NCBI GenBank assembly: GCA_015065585.1
Contig: SVQC01000004.1
Span: 1-64,000, forward strand
Source of the DNA: Oscillospiraceae bacterium
Lineage (GTDB): Bacteria; Bacillota; Clostridia; Oscillospirales; Acutalibacteraceae
Length of the DNA stretch: 64,000 nucleotides
Direction of reading: 5' to 3'
Shown piece by piece: positions 24,202 to 31,393 of this stretch (positions are counted from its first letter, which is position 1; each line of letters opens with the position of its first letter). Under the pieces are notes generated by a model that was given only the letters and a program-made list of their open reading frames with translations, was not told the DNA's origin and did not search any database. The position numbers and the translations under genes are program-made.

Positions 24202-24256
24202 ATATAAGAGATTATTAAATCTTTTAGCTATTCAATGTGACAGGAGGTGTTCCGGA

Positions 24257-24427
24257 ATGGCTTACAAAATTACTGACGATTGTATCGGTTGCGGTAGCTG
24301 TGCAGGCGGTTGCCCTGTAGAAGCTATTGCTGAAGCTGACGATAAATTTGCAATTGATGCTGATAAGTGCATTGATTGCGGTGCTTGTGCAGGCGGTTGC
24401 CCTGTTGAAGCTATCGTTGAGGCTTAA
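24257..24427 (+). CDS. Small 2[4Fe-4S] ferredoxin
   Basis: A 56-residue clostridial-type ferredoxin, read directly from the sequence. There are two near-identical halves, CIGCGSCAGGCPVEAI (residues 9-24) and CIDCGACAGGCPVEAI (38-53), each with the CxxCxxCxxxCP cluster motif. Such ferredoxins carry two [4Fe-4S] clusters and act as low-potential electron carriers. The start ATG 24257 has AGGAGG 12-13 nt upstream. The gene is monocistronic, from its own promoter to the hairpin at 24471-24505. The internal repeat is the ancestral duplication known for this family. Confidence 0.97.
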   Translation: MAYKITDDCIGCGSCAGGCPVEAIAEADDKFAIDADKCIDCGACAGGCPVEAIVEA

Positions 24428-24470
24428 TTTGTACTTAGCGTTCCGGTTAAGCTCTAATCGGGAAATATTC

Positions 24471-24505
24471 GCACGGAGAAGCAAATTCTCTGTGCTTTTA
24501 TTTTG
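24471..24505 (+). terminator. Terminator after ferredoxin
   Basis: GCACGGAGAA pairs with TTCTCTGTGC (one G-T) around GCAAA, followed by TTTTATTTT. Confidence 0.88.
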
Positions 24506-24600
24506 ACTTTTCTTTATATTAGTCTTGATTTATGCTTAATATTAGTATAAAATATAAAGGTAATAATTTTGCATCTTGCAAACGAAAGGAAGAAAATAAA

Positions 24601-25464
24601 ATGTTAGTATCAGCAAAAGAAATGTTAAACAAAGCTAAGGCAGGAAAATATGCTGTAGGTCAGTTTAATATCAATAACCTTGAATGGACAAAAGCTATAC
24701 TTCAGACTGCTGAGGAACTCAAATCTCCCGTTATTTTGGGCGTTTCTGAGGGCGCAGGTAAGTATATGTGCGGCTATACCACTGTTGTAGGTATGGTTAA
24801 CGGTATGATTAAGGAACTCGGTATTACCGTTCCCGTTGCTCTTCATCTTGACCACGGTTCTTATGAAGGCGCAAAGGCTTGTATTGCTGCAGGCTTCTCA
24901 TCCGTTATGTTTGACGGCTCACATTATCCCATTGAGGAAAACATTGAAAAAACAAAGGAACTTGTTGCAACCTGTAACGAACTTGGACTTTCTTTAGAGG
25001 CTGAGGTTGGCGCTATCGGTGGCGAAGAAGACGGCGTTATCGGCAGCGGTGAAGTTGCTGACCCCAAGGAATGTAAAATGATTGCTGACCTTGGCGTTAC
25101 TATGCTTGCCGCAGGTATCGGTAATATTCACGGTAAATATCCTGAAAATTGGGCTGGTCTTTCCTTTGATACTCTTGATGCTATTCAGCAGCTTACCGGT
25201 GATATGCCTTTAGTTCTTCACGGCGGTACAGGTATTCCTGCAGATATGATTAAAAAGGCTATTTCTCTCGGTGTTTCCAAAATTAACGTTAATACTGAAT
25301 GTCAGCTTGCTTTCGCTGCTGCTACCAGAGAATATATTGAGGCAGGCAAAGACCTTCAGGGCAAGGGCTTTGACCCCAGAAAGATTCTCGCTCCCGGCGT
25401 AGAAGCTATTAAGGCTACCGTTAAGGAAAAAATGGAACTCTTCGGTTCTATTGGCAAGGCTTAA
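24601..25464 (+). CDS. fba: Class II fructose-bisphosphate aldolase
   Basis: A 287-residue class II aldolase: GQFNINNLEWTKAIL at the N terminus, LHLDHGSYEGAKACIAAGFSSVMFDGSH with the zinc-binding His and Asp, EAEVGAIGGEEDGV, GIGNIHGKYP, LVLHGGTGIPADMIKKAISLGVSKINVNTE. It splits fructose-1,6-bisphosphate in glycolysis. The start is ATG 24601 with AAAGGAAG upstream; an open frame extends upstream to 24532 but has no ribosome binding site. The small Cys-rich gene follows with no gap. Confidence 0.97.
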   Translation: MLVSAKEMLNKAKAGKYAVGQFNINNLEWTKAILQTAEELKSPVILGVSEGAGKYMCGYTTVVGMVNGMIKELGITVPVALHLDHGSYEGAKACIAAGFSSVMFDGSHYPIEENIEKTKELVATCNELGLSLEAEVGAIGGEEDGVIGSGEVADPKECKMIADLGVTMLAAGIGNIHGKYPENWAGLSFDTLDAIQQLTGDMPLVLHGGTGIPADMIKKAISLGVSKINVNTECQLAFAAATREYIEAGKDLQGKGFDPRKILAPGVEAIKATVKEKMELFGSIGKA

Positions 25465-25653
25465 TTGAAAAAGGAAAAGAAAACCGTTTCTTCCTGTGAT
25501 ATATGCGCTAATTTTGCATATAACGAAGAAACAGAGGAATATGAATGTATGGCAAGTATGGATGAGGATGAGGTTATGTCCTTTTATACCACTAAAAATT
25601 GCCCCGCTTTCAGACTTTACGACGAATACGGCGTAGTCAGAAAACAAAACTAA
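25465..25653 (+). CDS. Small Cys-containing protein, probably DUF6472 family
   Basis: A 62-residue acidic protein starting at a TTG that directly follows the fba stop codon. It has CDICANFAYNEETEEYECMASMDEDEVMSFY, then NCPAF and DEYGVVRKQN at the end. The four Cys (CxxC...C...C) suggest a bound metal, possibly zinc. I recognise this as a short family frequent in clostridia (DUF6472, from memory); the function is unknown. A strong terminator follows. Confidence 0.75.
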   Translation: MKKEKKTVSSCDICANFAYNEETEEYECMASMDEDEVMSFYTTKNCPAFRLYDEYGVVRKQN

Positions 25654-25686
25654 AAGAAGTGTGGAATTTCCACACTTCTTTTTTTA
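25653..25686. terminator. Terminator after the fba/DUF6472 pair
   Basis: AAGAAGTGTGG pairs with CCACACTTCTT, followed by a T-run. It also lies at the 3' end of the minus-strand AraC remnant. Confidence 0.9.
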
Positions 25687-26064
25687 AACTGAATTTCTAT
25701 ATTTTCCGGGGGGCATTCCCATTTGTTCTTTAAATACTTTATTAAAAAAGTAAACATCGGTAATTCCTACGAGTTCAGCAGTTTGCGTAACGTTATAAAT
25801 GCCCGACTTAAGAAGGTCACAAGCATAGTTTATTCTTAACTGAGTTATATACTTTTGAGGAGAAATACCGAACTTTTCAATAAATATGCGGCTCAGATAG
25901 GAATAGCTTATATTACAAAGTTCTGCTAAATAAGGATAAGAAAGATTACTGTTTGTAAAATTATTGTTTATATAATCGATAGCCGGCTTTATAAGAAGAA
26001 ACTTTTTTTCGGGAATGTACTTTTTTCTTTGTAGTTCGGAAATTATGTCGTATATAATACCCAT
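25684..26064 (-). pseudogene. 5'-truncated AraC-family regulator (DNA-binding domain only)
   Basis: 126 residues from the first ATG. They hold a complete AraC double helix-turn-helix: YPYLAELCNISYSYLSRIFIEKFGISPQKYITQLRINYACDLL and then VTQTAELVGITDVYFFNKVFKEQMGMPPGKYR. Normal family members have an extra N-terminal cupin sensor of about 150 residues. Upstream of ATG 26064 the frame continues as ARETGYYYKC, which still looks like AraC linker, then meets the GH130 remnant on the other strand near 26083-26100. No ribosome binding site precedes the ATG. I therefore read it as the 3' part of a broken gene, though a short regulator cannot be fully excluded. Confidence 0.75.
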
Positions 26065-26082
26065 ACATTTATAATAATAACC

Positions 26083-26238
26083 GGTTTCTCTGGCGGATGC
26101 GTGTTCCCTACAGGCGCATTTGTTGTTGATAAAACCTTATATGTTTATTATGGCGCCAGTGATAAATATTGTTGTCAGGCAACCTGCGACGTTGACGAAT
26201 TATTAGATTATCTTTTGACTGAGTGCAAATGTGATTAA
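26083..26238 (+). pseudogene. 3' remnant of a GH130 glycoside phosphorylase gene
   Basis: An open frame of 51 codons without a start codon reads GFSGGCVFPTGAFVVDKTLYVYYGASDKYCC..DVDELLDYLL. This is the C-terminal signature of GH130 beta-mannoside phosphorylases (FPTG... YVYYGAxD). Everything 5' of this point is missing. A strong terminator (26258-26297) still follows at the normal distance. It lies back to back with the truncated AraC regulator, as if a single deletion removed the 5' halves of two divergent genes. Confidence 0.8.
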
Positions 26239-26257
26239 AAATTTTATTTTAGCAATA

Positions 26258-26297
26258 GAAAAACGGATGTGTGGAAATTTCTACACATCCGTTTTTA
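26258..26297 (+). terminator. Terminator after the GH130 remnant
   Basis: AAAAACGGATGTGT pairs with ACACATCCGTTTTT around a short AT loop, with a T-run in the 3' arm. The stretch 26298-26420 holds no gene that I can see. Confidence 0.88.
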
Positions 26298-26420
26298 AAA
26301 TAGCATTATTGTGATATATTGAAATGCAATTTGAGATGTTATACTTCGTAAAATTCGGTATGGCTGCCTAACAGTAAACGACTAGGTTGGGAGTTTTTGT
26401 ATAACATATTTATCCATATT

Positions 26421-26672
26421 TTACTTAAATTTATTAATAATATTTACAATATGCTTCATTAAATAATAAGGAAGTGCTAATATTAGAACAGCGATTATTA
26501 TTGGAAAAAATAATATTGTCAATAAGCGTGTATAAAAAATCCGTTTTTCGATAACTACAGTTTTGGTGTACCTGCCACATTTTTCACAAGTATCATAAGA
26601 AAGTATAAAATGTTTTGATTTATAATTTGTATTAAATATTTCATTTACACAATCTATGCAGTATTCAGCCAT
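26421..26672 (-). CDS. Small zinc-ribbon-like membrane protein
   Basis: An 83-residue protein starting at ATG 26672, with GGGTGA about 5 nt upstream; the frame stays open to 26717 but would then run into the palindrome. Two Cys pairs (YCIDCVN and TCEKCGRY) suggest a zinc ribbon in residues 4-35. One or two hydrophobic stretches at about 47-70 (LLTILFFPIIIAVLILALPYYL) indicate membrane insertion, and the C terminus is basic. I do not know the family. It is divergent from the RHH gene across a 42-nt palindrome. Confidence 0.6.
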   Translation of the reverse strand: MAEYCIDCVNEIFNTNYKSKHFILSYDTCEKCGRYTKTVVIEKRIFYTRLLTILFFPIIIAVLILALPYYLMKHIVNIINKFK

Positions 26673-26690
26673 TTTCATCACCCAAATCAT

Positions 26691-26732
26691 TATACCAAAT
26701 ATGCATTGCGATTGCAATGCATATTTGGTATA
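26691..26732. repeat. Perfect 19-bp inverted repeat (42-nt palindrome)
   Basis: TATACCAAATATGCATTGC (26691-26709) is followed by GATT and its exact reverse complement (26714-26732). It lies in the divergent promoter region of a small membrane protein and a ribbon-helix-helix protein. The right arm overlaps a candidate -35 box (TTGGTA, 17 nt before TATAAG). It has no T-run and is better placed as an operator than as a terminator. Confidence 0.9.
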
Positions 26733-26781
26733 GGAATTGCATTACACTATAAGCAAGACGATTGTATTGCGAGGTGTGGAA

Positions 26782-26949
26782 ATGGAAAAGTTTAAAATCC
26801 CTGTAATTCCGTCTACAACAAATAAAACTATACGGTTTCCTAATGATGTTATAGAAGAAGTAGAAAAGGCAATCAGAGGTAAAGAATGTACCTTTTCTGC
26901 TTTTGTAATTGCAGCTGTAAAGATGGCACTTGAAAATATTGATGAATAA
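26782..26949 (+). CDS. Ribbon-helix-helix (Arc/CopG-like, YlcI/YnfO-type) DNA-binding protein
   Basis: A 55-residue protein: MEKFKIPVIPSTTNKTIRFPNDVIEEVEKAIRGKECTFSAFVIAAVKMALENIDE. The stretch NKTIRFPNDVIEEVEKAI is a short beta strand followed by helix 1, and CTFSAFVIAAVKMALEN is helix 2, the RHH fold. RHH proteins dimerise and bind inverted repeats with the strand. The start ATG 26782 has GAGGTG upstream; the frame upstream to 26737 lacks support. The nearby palindrome is a natural candidate for its operator. No toxin gene is adjacent, so a toxin-antitoxin role is not supported. Confidence 0.75.
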   Translation: MEKFKIPVIPSTTNKTIRFPNDVIEEVEKAIRGKECTFSAFVIAAVKMALENIDE

Positions 26950-26984
26950 AAAATGACGGTTTTAAACCGTCATTTTTATTTTAC
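26946..26984. terminator. Bidirectional terminator between the RHH gene and yerC
   Basis: AAAATGACGGTTT pairs with AAACCGTCATTTT, flanked by A and T runs. Confidence 0.9.
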
Positions 26985-27245
26985 AAATTTTTCATAGCCT
27001 TTGCCGTATTTAACGCAGCTTGAAATACGGGCAAGGGTGGCGCTTGCAATTCCTGTTTCTTTTATAACCTCGTTGTAAGTGGATCCGTTTTTAAGAAGCT
27101 TTGCCGCATATATGCGCTGTGCCATATTCTCAATTTCTTTATGAGTGCAAAGGTCGTCAAACAGCATTTTACATTCCTCTGCAGTAGTTAAATTGGCTAT
27201 AATCTCATATAAATCATTAATTTTGTCTTCAGGAACTTTTGCCAT
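26976..27245 (-). CDS. YerC/YecD family TrpR-like protein
   Basis: An 89-residue all-helical protein of the TrpR-related YerC/YecD family: LTTAEECKMLFDDLCTHKEIENMAQRIYAAKLLKNGSTYNEVIKETGIASATLARISSCVKYG. The helix-turn-helix is in NEVIKETGIASATLARIS. It is a probable DNA-binding regulator of unknown target; in Bacillus and clostridia members are found in many contexts. It is 12 nt downstream of the ABC transporter ATPase gene, so it may be the last gene of the transporter transcript. Confidence 0.9.
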   Translation of the reverse strand: MAKVPEDKINDLYEIIANLTTAEECKMLFDDLCTHKEIENMAQRIYAAKLLKNGSTYNEVIKETGIASATLARISSCVKYGKGYEKFVK

Positions 27246-27256
27246 AGAAAATACTC

Positions 27257-28015
27257 CTAAATTTCTTCTAAAGATTTTGCAAGGAAGGCTTTGGTTTTAG
27301 GACTTTGAGGATTATCAAAGACTTCGGCAGGCGTTCCTGCTTCTTCAATAACACCGTCAGCCATAAAAATAACCTTATCGGCAACGTTTTTTGCAAACTC
27401 CATTTCATGTGTAACAACTATCATAGTGTTGTCACCTGATTTAAGGGATTTTATTACCTTTAAAACTTCGCCTGTAAGCTCAGGGTCGAGGGCGCTTGTG
27501 GGTTCGTCAAAGCAAAGTATACGCGGATTCATAGCTAACGCTCTGGCTATGGCAACACGCTGCTGCTGACCTCCGGAAAGCTGACAGGGGTAAGATTCCA
27601 GTTTGTCTGAAAGTCCAACCTTTTCAATGAGGCTTAAAGCGTTTTTCTTGATTTCTTCATCAGAGCCACGCTTTAAAAGGGAAGGGGCTAAGGTGACGTT
27701 TTCTAAAACATTATATTGTGGGAAAAGATTAAAATTCTGGAAAACAAGTCCAAAATGAAGTCTGTTTTGCCGTATAGCTTCATCGTTCAGGGTTGAACTG
27801 TTTCCACTGTCGTAAAGAATCTTTTCGCCAACGGTAATAGAGCCTGTATCAGGTGTTTCCAAAAAATTAAGACAACGAAGCAGAGTGGTTTTACCACTGC
27901 CTGATGAACCGATAATGGCAAGAACCTCACCCTTATTAAGAGAAAAATCAATTCCCTTCAGAACTTCGGTTTTTCCAAAACTTTTCTTAATATTTTTAAC
28001 TTCTAATACTGCCAT
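27257..28015 (-). CDS. Polar amino-acid ABC transporter ATP-binding protein
   Basis: A 252-residue ABC ATPase of the GlnQ/HisP type: Walker [13 protein letters not shown] (residues 36-47), Q-loop [20 protein letters not shown], signature [15 protein letters not shown], Walker [15 protein letters not shown] and the switch His in [16 protein letters not shown]. It powers the permease encoded 3 nt upstream. The D-loop, spacing and neighbours identify it as the ATPase of a polar amino-acid importer; which amino acid cannot be told. Confidence 0.95.
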   Translation of the reverse strand: MAVLEVKNIKKSFGKTEVLKGIDFSLNKGEVLAIIGSSGSGKTTLLRCLNFLETPDTGSITVGEKILYDSGNSSTLNDEAIRQNRLHFGLVFQNFNLFPQYNVLENVTLAPSLLKRGSDEEIKKNALSLIEKVGLSDKLESYPCQLSGGQQQRVAIARALAMNPRILCFDEPTSALDPELTGEVLKVIKSLKSGDNTMIVVTHEMEFAKNVADKVIFMADGVIEEAGTPAEVFDNPQSPKTKAFLAKSLEEI

Positions 28016-28018
28016 ATA

Positions 28019-28747
28019 TTAACTCCTGAAATAACTAAGTTTCTTTTCAACTTTACCCAGAACTACGGTTAAAATTCCAACAAAAATTAAATAGAAAACG
28101 CCTGTATAGAAAAGAGGCCAAACAAGTGCTTGTGTGGCGGCAAGTTCCTTTGCTTGCTTTATGATTTCGGGAATCATAATGCAGTTTGCGAGGGCAGTGT
28201 CTTTAATAAGGGTTATTATTTCATTGGACATAGGCGGTACTATGCGCTTTATAACTTGCTTCAGGACAATCTTCTTAAATACTTGTGATTTAGTAAGGCC
28301 TAAAACATAGCCCGCTTCATATTGCCCCTTTGAAATGCTTTCAATACCACCCCTGTAAATTTCTGAAAAATAGCAGGCGTAATTAATAGAAAAGGCAATT
28401 AAAACAGAAACGAGTCCGCCGGCGTTAACGAGCAATAATTGAACTAAACTACCGTCGGTAGGTATGTTGAAATTAGCAATAATATATCTGTCTATCTGGC
28501 TGAAAACCGGATAGTTAAAAAGCAGACCGGGTACATAGTAGATAATAAATATCTGAAGCATAAGAGGGATACCTCTTACAATCCAAACGATTATCTTTGA
28601 AATTGTTCTAAGGGGTTTAAAACGGCTCATAGAACAAAAAGCTATGGGAAGCCCTAAAGGAATGCCTAAAAGTAATGTAACGGCAAAAATTATAAGGGAT
28701 ATAACAAATCCGTTTGCAAGAAACACCGTAATATCAAGAAAAGACAT
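28019..28747 (-). CDS. Polar amino-acid ABC transporter permease
   Basis: A 242-residue membrane protein of the HisM/GlnP family with several hydrophobic helices. The EAA loop that contacts the ATPase is visible as AGYVLGLTKSQVFKKIVLKQVIKRIVPPMSNEII. It also shows VIWRGIPLML-like VRGIPLMLQIFIIYY. It lies between the ATPase gene (3 nt) and the solute-binding protein gene, from which it is separated by a stable hairpin. Confidence 0.94.
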   Translation of the reverse strand: MSFLDITVFLANGFVISLIIFAVTLLLGIPLGLPIAFCSMSRFKPLRTISKIIVWIVRGIPLMLQIFIIYYVPGLLFNYPVFSQIDRYIIANFNIPTDGSLVQLLLVNAGGLVSVLIAFSINYACYFSEIYRGGIESISKGQYEAGYVLGLTKSQVFKKIVLKQVIKRIVPPMSNEIITLIKDTALANCIMIPEIIKQAKELAATQALVWPLFYTGVFYLIFVGILTVVLGKVEKKLSYFRS

Positions 28748-28771
28748 TTTTTTACTCCAAAATACAGTTTT

Positions 28772-28797
28772 GCTGACGGGAAAATTTCCCGTCAGCG
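28772..28797 (-). other. Intercistronic hairpin between binding-protein and permease genes
   Basis: GCTGACGGGAAA is matched by TTTCCCGTCAGC with almost no loop. There is no T-run on the minus strand. Such hairpins commonly stabilise the binding-protein part of the mRNA or partly terminate, raising binding protein over permease. Confidence 0.7.
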
Positions 28798-28830
28798 TTA
28801 GTTTTTATAATATAGAACTTTGCTTATTAA

Positions 28831-29616
28831 TTATTTTGCCTGGTCAGAGAAATCAGTGATAGCGGTAGTAGCTACACCGTATTTTTCAGCAAGCTTAGCA
28901 ATGGTGCCGTCTTTGCCGAGAGCAGAAAGCTGAGCGTTTACGTTCGCGGTAAGTTCACTGCCTTTTTTGAAGCCGATAGCATAGTATTCAACATCGCTGG
29001 AGAGTGCATCAACAATCATAAGGTTAGCATAGTCGCCTTTACCAACGTAGCTCTTAGCAAGCTGAGCGTCAACTACAGCAAAATCAGCAGTAGAAGAATT
29101 TACTTCAAGAAGGGTGTCGGTCTGCTTAACAGCGCCTTTGAAGACAATACCTTCAAATCCTTTTGCATAAGCTTCACCGGCAGAACCACTTTCTGCAAGT
29201 CCGATTTTACCGTTAAGGTCAGCGGCAGCAGCAATACCGGAATCCTTCTTAACAACTACAACCTGACGGTTTTCCATATAGTTATAAGAAAAGTCAACCT
29301 TGTCTGAACGGAGAACACCGTCATCATCAGCAGTGTTGCAGGTAAAACCGTTCCATATACAGTCGATAGTATCGGAGTTAAGGTCGGTATATTTGTTTTC
29401 CCACTGAATCTCTTTGAAAACAACCTTGTAACCGAGATTGCCGAAAACAGCTTCAGCAAGTTCGGTATCGAAACCAACAAGTTTACCGCTTTCATCAAGG
29501 TAGTTCATAGGTTCATAAATAGTGTAACCAACGACTATCGTTTTTTCTTCTTTACAACCTGCGAAGCAGCAAACAATCATCATTACCGCTAAAATAAGTG
29601 CTAAAATCTTTTTCAT
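28831..29616 (-). CDS. Polar amino-acid ABC transporter substrate-binding lipoprotein
   Basis: A 261-residue type-2 periplasmic-binding-fold protein. The lipoprotein signal MKKILALILAVMMIVCCFAGC has lipobox CFAGC. The SBP_bac_3 core is GYTIYEPMNYLDESGKLVGFDTELAEAVFGNLGYKVVFKEIQWENK, and then DFSYNYMENRQVVVVKK and GLAESGSAGEAYA. It captures an amino acid outside the membrane for the permease and ATPase encoded downstream. ATG 29616 is chosen since AAAGGAAG lies just upstream; the frame open to 29634 includes that site. Confidence 0.95.
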   Translation of the reverse strand: MKKILALILAVMMIVCCFAGCKEEKTIVVGYTIYEPMNYLDESGKLVGFDTELAEAVFGNLGYKVVFKEIQWENKYTDLNSDTIDCIWNGFTCNTADDDGVLRSDKVDFSYNYMENRQVVVVKKDSGIAAAADLNGKIGLAESGSAGEAYAKGFEGIVFKGAVKQTDTLLEVNSSTADFAVVDAQLAKSYVGKGDYANLMIVDALSSDVEYYAIGFKKGSELTANVNAQLSALGKDGTIAKLAEKYGVATTAITDFSDQAK

Positions 29617-29669
29617 ATTAAATCTTCCTTTCATAAGTAGCGAAGTTATCGCGTGTTGATTGTGTTATT

Positions 29670-29698
29670 ATTATACTTCACTACGATGAAGTTGTAAA
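29670..29698 (-). promoter_or_regulatory. Promoter of the ABC transporter operon with an inverted repeat in the spacer
   Basis: On the minus strand TTTACA (29698-29693) and TATAAT (29675-29670), 17 nt apart. The spacer holds ACTTCA-N6-TGAAGT (from about 29675 to 29692), a likely operator. Confidence 0.65.
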
Positions 29699-29749
29699 GT
29701 ATTTTTTGCTGTTTTTTTGAAGTTTGTGAATTATAGATATTATGCATAA

Positions 29750-29797
29750 AAATAAAAGAGCTTTATTTAGCAAATTTGACTAAATAAAACTCTCTTT
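29750..29797 (-). terminator. Terminator after pgeF
   Basis: On the minus strand AAAGAGAGTTTTATTTAG pairs with CTAAATAAAGCTCTTT (one bulge), followed by TATTTTT. Confidence 0.85.
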
Positions 29798-29800
29798 TTG

Positions 29801-30628
29801 CTATTTGAGGGCTATTAAAGCGGCTAAAACTCCGCGCTGTCCGCCGGTAAAACGATGAGAATGGAAAATATCGGGGTTGCAATTTGTACATAGGTCGGTA
29901 ACATCAATATGCTCCGGTAAAATACCGGAATTAATAAGAATCTGTCGATTGGTTTCCCAAAGGTCAAACATATATTTATCTCCGTATTTATGTGTGAAAA
30001 CCGTATCCTTATCAATATAAGGAATTTCACAAATCGGTTTAAACACGGGGGAGTCAACCTCATAACAATTTTTACATATCGATGGCCCGATTGCCGCGAT
30101 AATATCCTTTGGATTACAGCCGAATTCACTTTTCATCTTTTCAACCGTAATTCTGCCGATTTCTCCAGCCGTGCCTCTCCAACCAGCGTGAGAGGTAGCA
30201 ACAACCTTTTTTACTGGGTCGCAAAAAAGTAATGGCGTACAGTCGGCATAGTGAGTAACGAGGCAAACACCTTTAATATTAGTTATAATGCCGTCAACAT
30301 CGTCATAGTCCCTCTCCTTTGAAAAGCCTTTGCCAATGTCTTCTTTGGTTATAATACGCACGTTCGTAGTATGAGTTTGTTTTGAAAGGGTGACCTTATT
30401 AATATCTACATTAATAGCATTACAGATTCTCTTATAGTTTTCTCTGACAGCAACGTCATTATCACCTAAATTAAAACTCATATTCATTGAAGAAAATATA
30501 CCTTCGCTTACACCGCCTAAACGGGTAGTGAATGCGTGATTGACTAATCCTGTTGCGTCAAGCTTAGGGAAAGTAATGTAATATAGGTCACTTTTGTTTC
30601 TTATATTCAGATTATTTGATTTAATCAT
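29801..30628 (-). CDS. pgeF: Peptidoglycan editing factor PgeF (YfiH/laccase-domain family)
   Basis: A 275-residue protein with the Cu-oxidase_4 signatures: NHAFTTRLGGVSEG, the metal-site stretch THYADCTPLLFCDPVKKVVATSHAGWRGTAG, GPSICKNCYEVD and, at the C terminus, DLCTNCNPDIFHSHRFTGGQRGVLAALI. Homologues hydrolyse wrongly incorporated peptidoglycan precursors or act on purine nucleosides. I set the start at ATG 30628, 8 nt after GAAAGG, rather than ATG 30634, which lies only 2 nt after it. It overlaps the upstream phosphatase gene by 8 nt, so it is a member of that operon. Confidence 0.93.
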   Translation of the reverse strand: MIKSNNLNIRNKSDLYYITFPKLDATGLVNHAFTTRLGGVSEGIFSSMNMSFNLGDNDVAVRENYKRICNAINVDINKVTLSKQTHTTNVRIITKEDIGKGFSKERDYDDVDGIITNIKGVCLVTHYADCTPLLFCDPVKKVVATSHAGWRGTAGEIGRITVEKMKSEFGCNPKDIIAAIGPSICKNCYEVDSPVFKPICEIPYIDKDTVFTHKYGDKYMFDLWETNRQILINSGILPEHIDVTDLCTNCNPDIFHSHRFTGGQRGVLAALIALK

Positions 30629-31346
30629 CAACATTTCCTTTCAGTGTAGTTTCTAATTTTTGAGAATTTTTTATGCACTTTACTAGCTGAGAATGAAAAG
30701 ATACTCTTAATTTAGAAAAAGCTTCATTAAAGCATACAGGTCGTGTTTCAATATTATGAGCATCGGAAGCGATAAAACTAACCACGTCTTTCTTTAAAAG
30801 GTAATTAACAGGCTTTACAAAGGAATTGTCAAAAATGAAATCGGTGGATATCTGAGCCTTGGCATGACCGTTCTTTATGATTTTTAAAAGCTTTTTAAAA
30901 AGCTTTTCACCTGCATATCTTTCGATATGAGCAATAATAACTGATAATCCTATATCCATATCGAGCTTAACGATTTCATCTAACATATTTTGAGTAAGAG
31001 GAGAAAGAAAAGGAAGCTCCAGGAGTATAATGTTAGTGTTTTCAAAGCAGAATTTATCTAAGTCAGTACAATGGGAAATTCCGGAGAAATACTGAACCTC
31101 ATAACCTAAATAAAGCTTTGGAAGGTCCATATCTTTAACGGCATCCTTTAAGCTTTCGTAACTTGCTTTGCATTTTTCAAGGTGTTCGTCCATATTATGA
31201 AGATGGGGATAGAAATGAGGGGTAAGTACAACAGATGTAACACCGTTTTCTTTTTCCTGTTTTAATAGTGTTATAGCTTCATCTATAGTCTTAGCTCCGT
31301 CATCAACACCGGGTAGAATATGTGAATGACTATCAGAAAATCCCAT
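30621..31346 (-). CDS. CpsB/CapC-type tyrosine-protein phosphatase (PHP domain)
   Basis: A 241-residue PHP-domain enzyme: DSHSHILPGVDDGAKT (metal-binding HxH at residues 6-8), PHFYPHLHN, LLELPF, VIIAHIERY and FIASDAHN, all metal-ligand motifs of YwqE/CpsB phosphatases. It removes phosphate from the tyrosine cluster of the BY-kinase encoded upstream, thereby controlling polysaccharide export. The start has GGAGGTC upstream, just after a terminator that lies between kinase and phosphatase. Confidence 0.93.
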   Translation of the reverse strand: MGFSDSHSHILPGVDDGAKTIDEAITLLKQEKENGVTSVVLTPHFYPHLHNMDEHLEKCKASYESLKDAVKDMDLPKLYLGYEVQYFSGISHCTDLDKFCFENTNIILLELPFLSPLTQNMLDEIVKLDMDIGLSVIIAHIERYAGEKLFKKLLKIIKNGHAKAQISTDFIFDNSFVKPVNYLLKKDVVSFIASDAHNIETRPVCFNEAFSKLRVSFHSQLVKCIKNSQKLETTLKGNVDD

Positions 31347-31357
31347 AATTGACCTCC

Positions 31358-31390
31358 AAAAAAACCGATAGGATAATCCTACCGGTTTTA
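31358..31390 (-). terminator. Terminator between kinase and phosphatase genes
   Basis: On the minus strand ACCGGTAGGAT pairs with ATCCTATCGGT (one G-T), followed by TTTTTTTT. It would limit, but not need to stop, transcription into the phosphatase gene, whose ribosome binding site begins right after it. Confidence 0.85.
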
Positions 31391-31393
31391 TCT

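Noticed and set aside
26298-26420. A gene or RNA in the gap after the GH130 terminator
   Set aside because: No open frame with a ribosome binding site and no convincing structured RNA; only a weak imperfect stem near 26370-26395.
26782-26949. Antitoxin of a toxin-antitoxin pair
   Set aside because: No toxin-like gene is adjacent on the same strand; the divergent neighbour is a zinc-ribbon membrane protein without toxin features.
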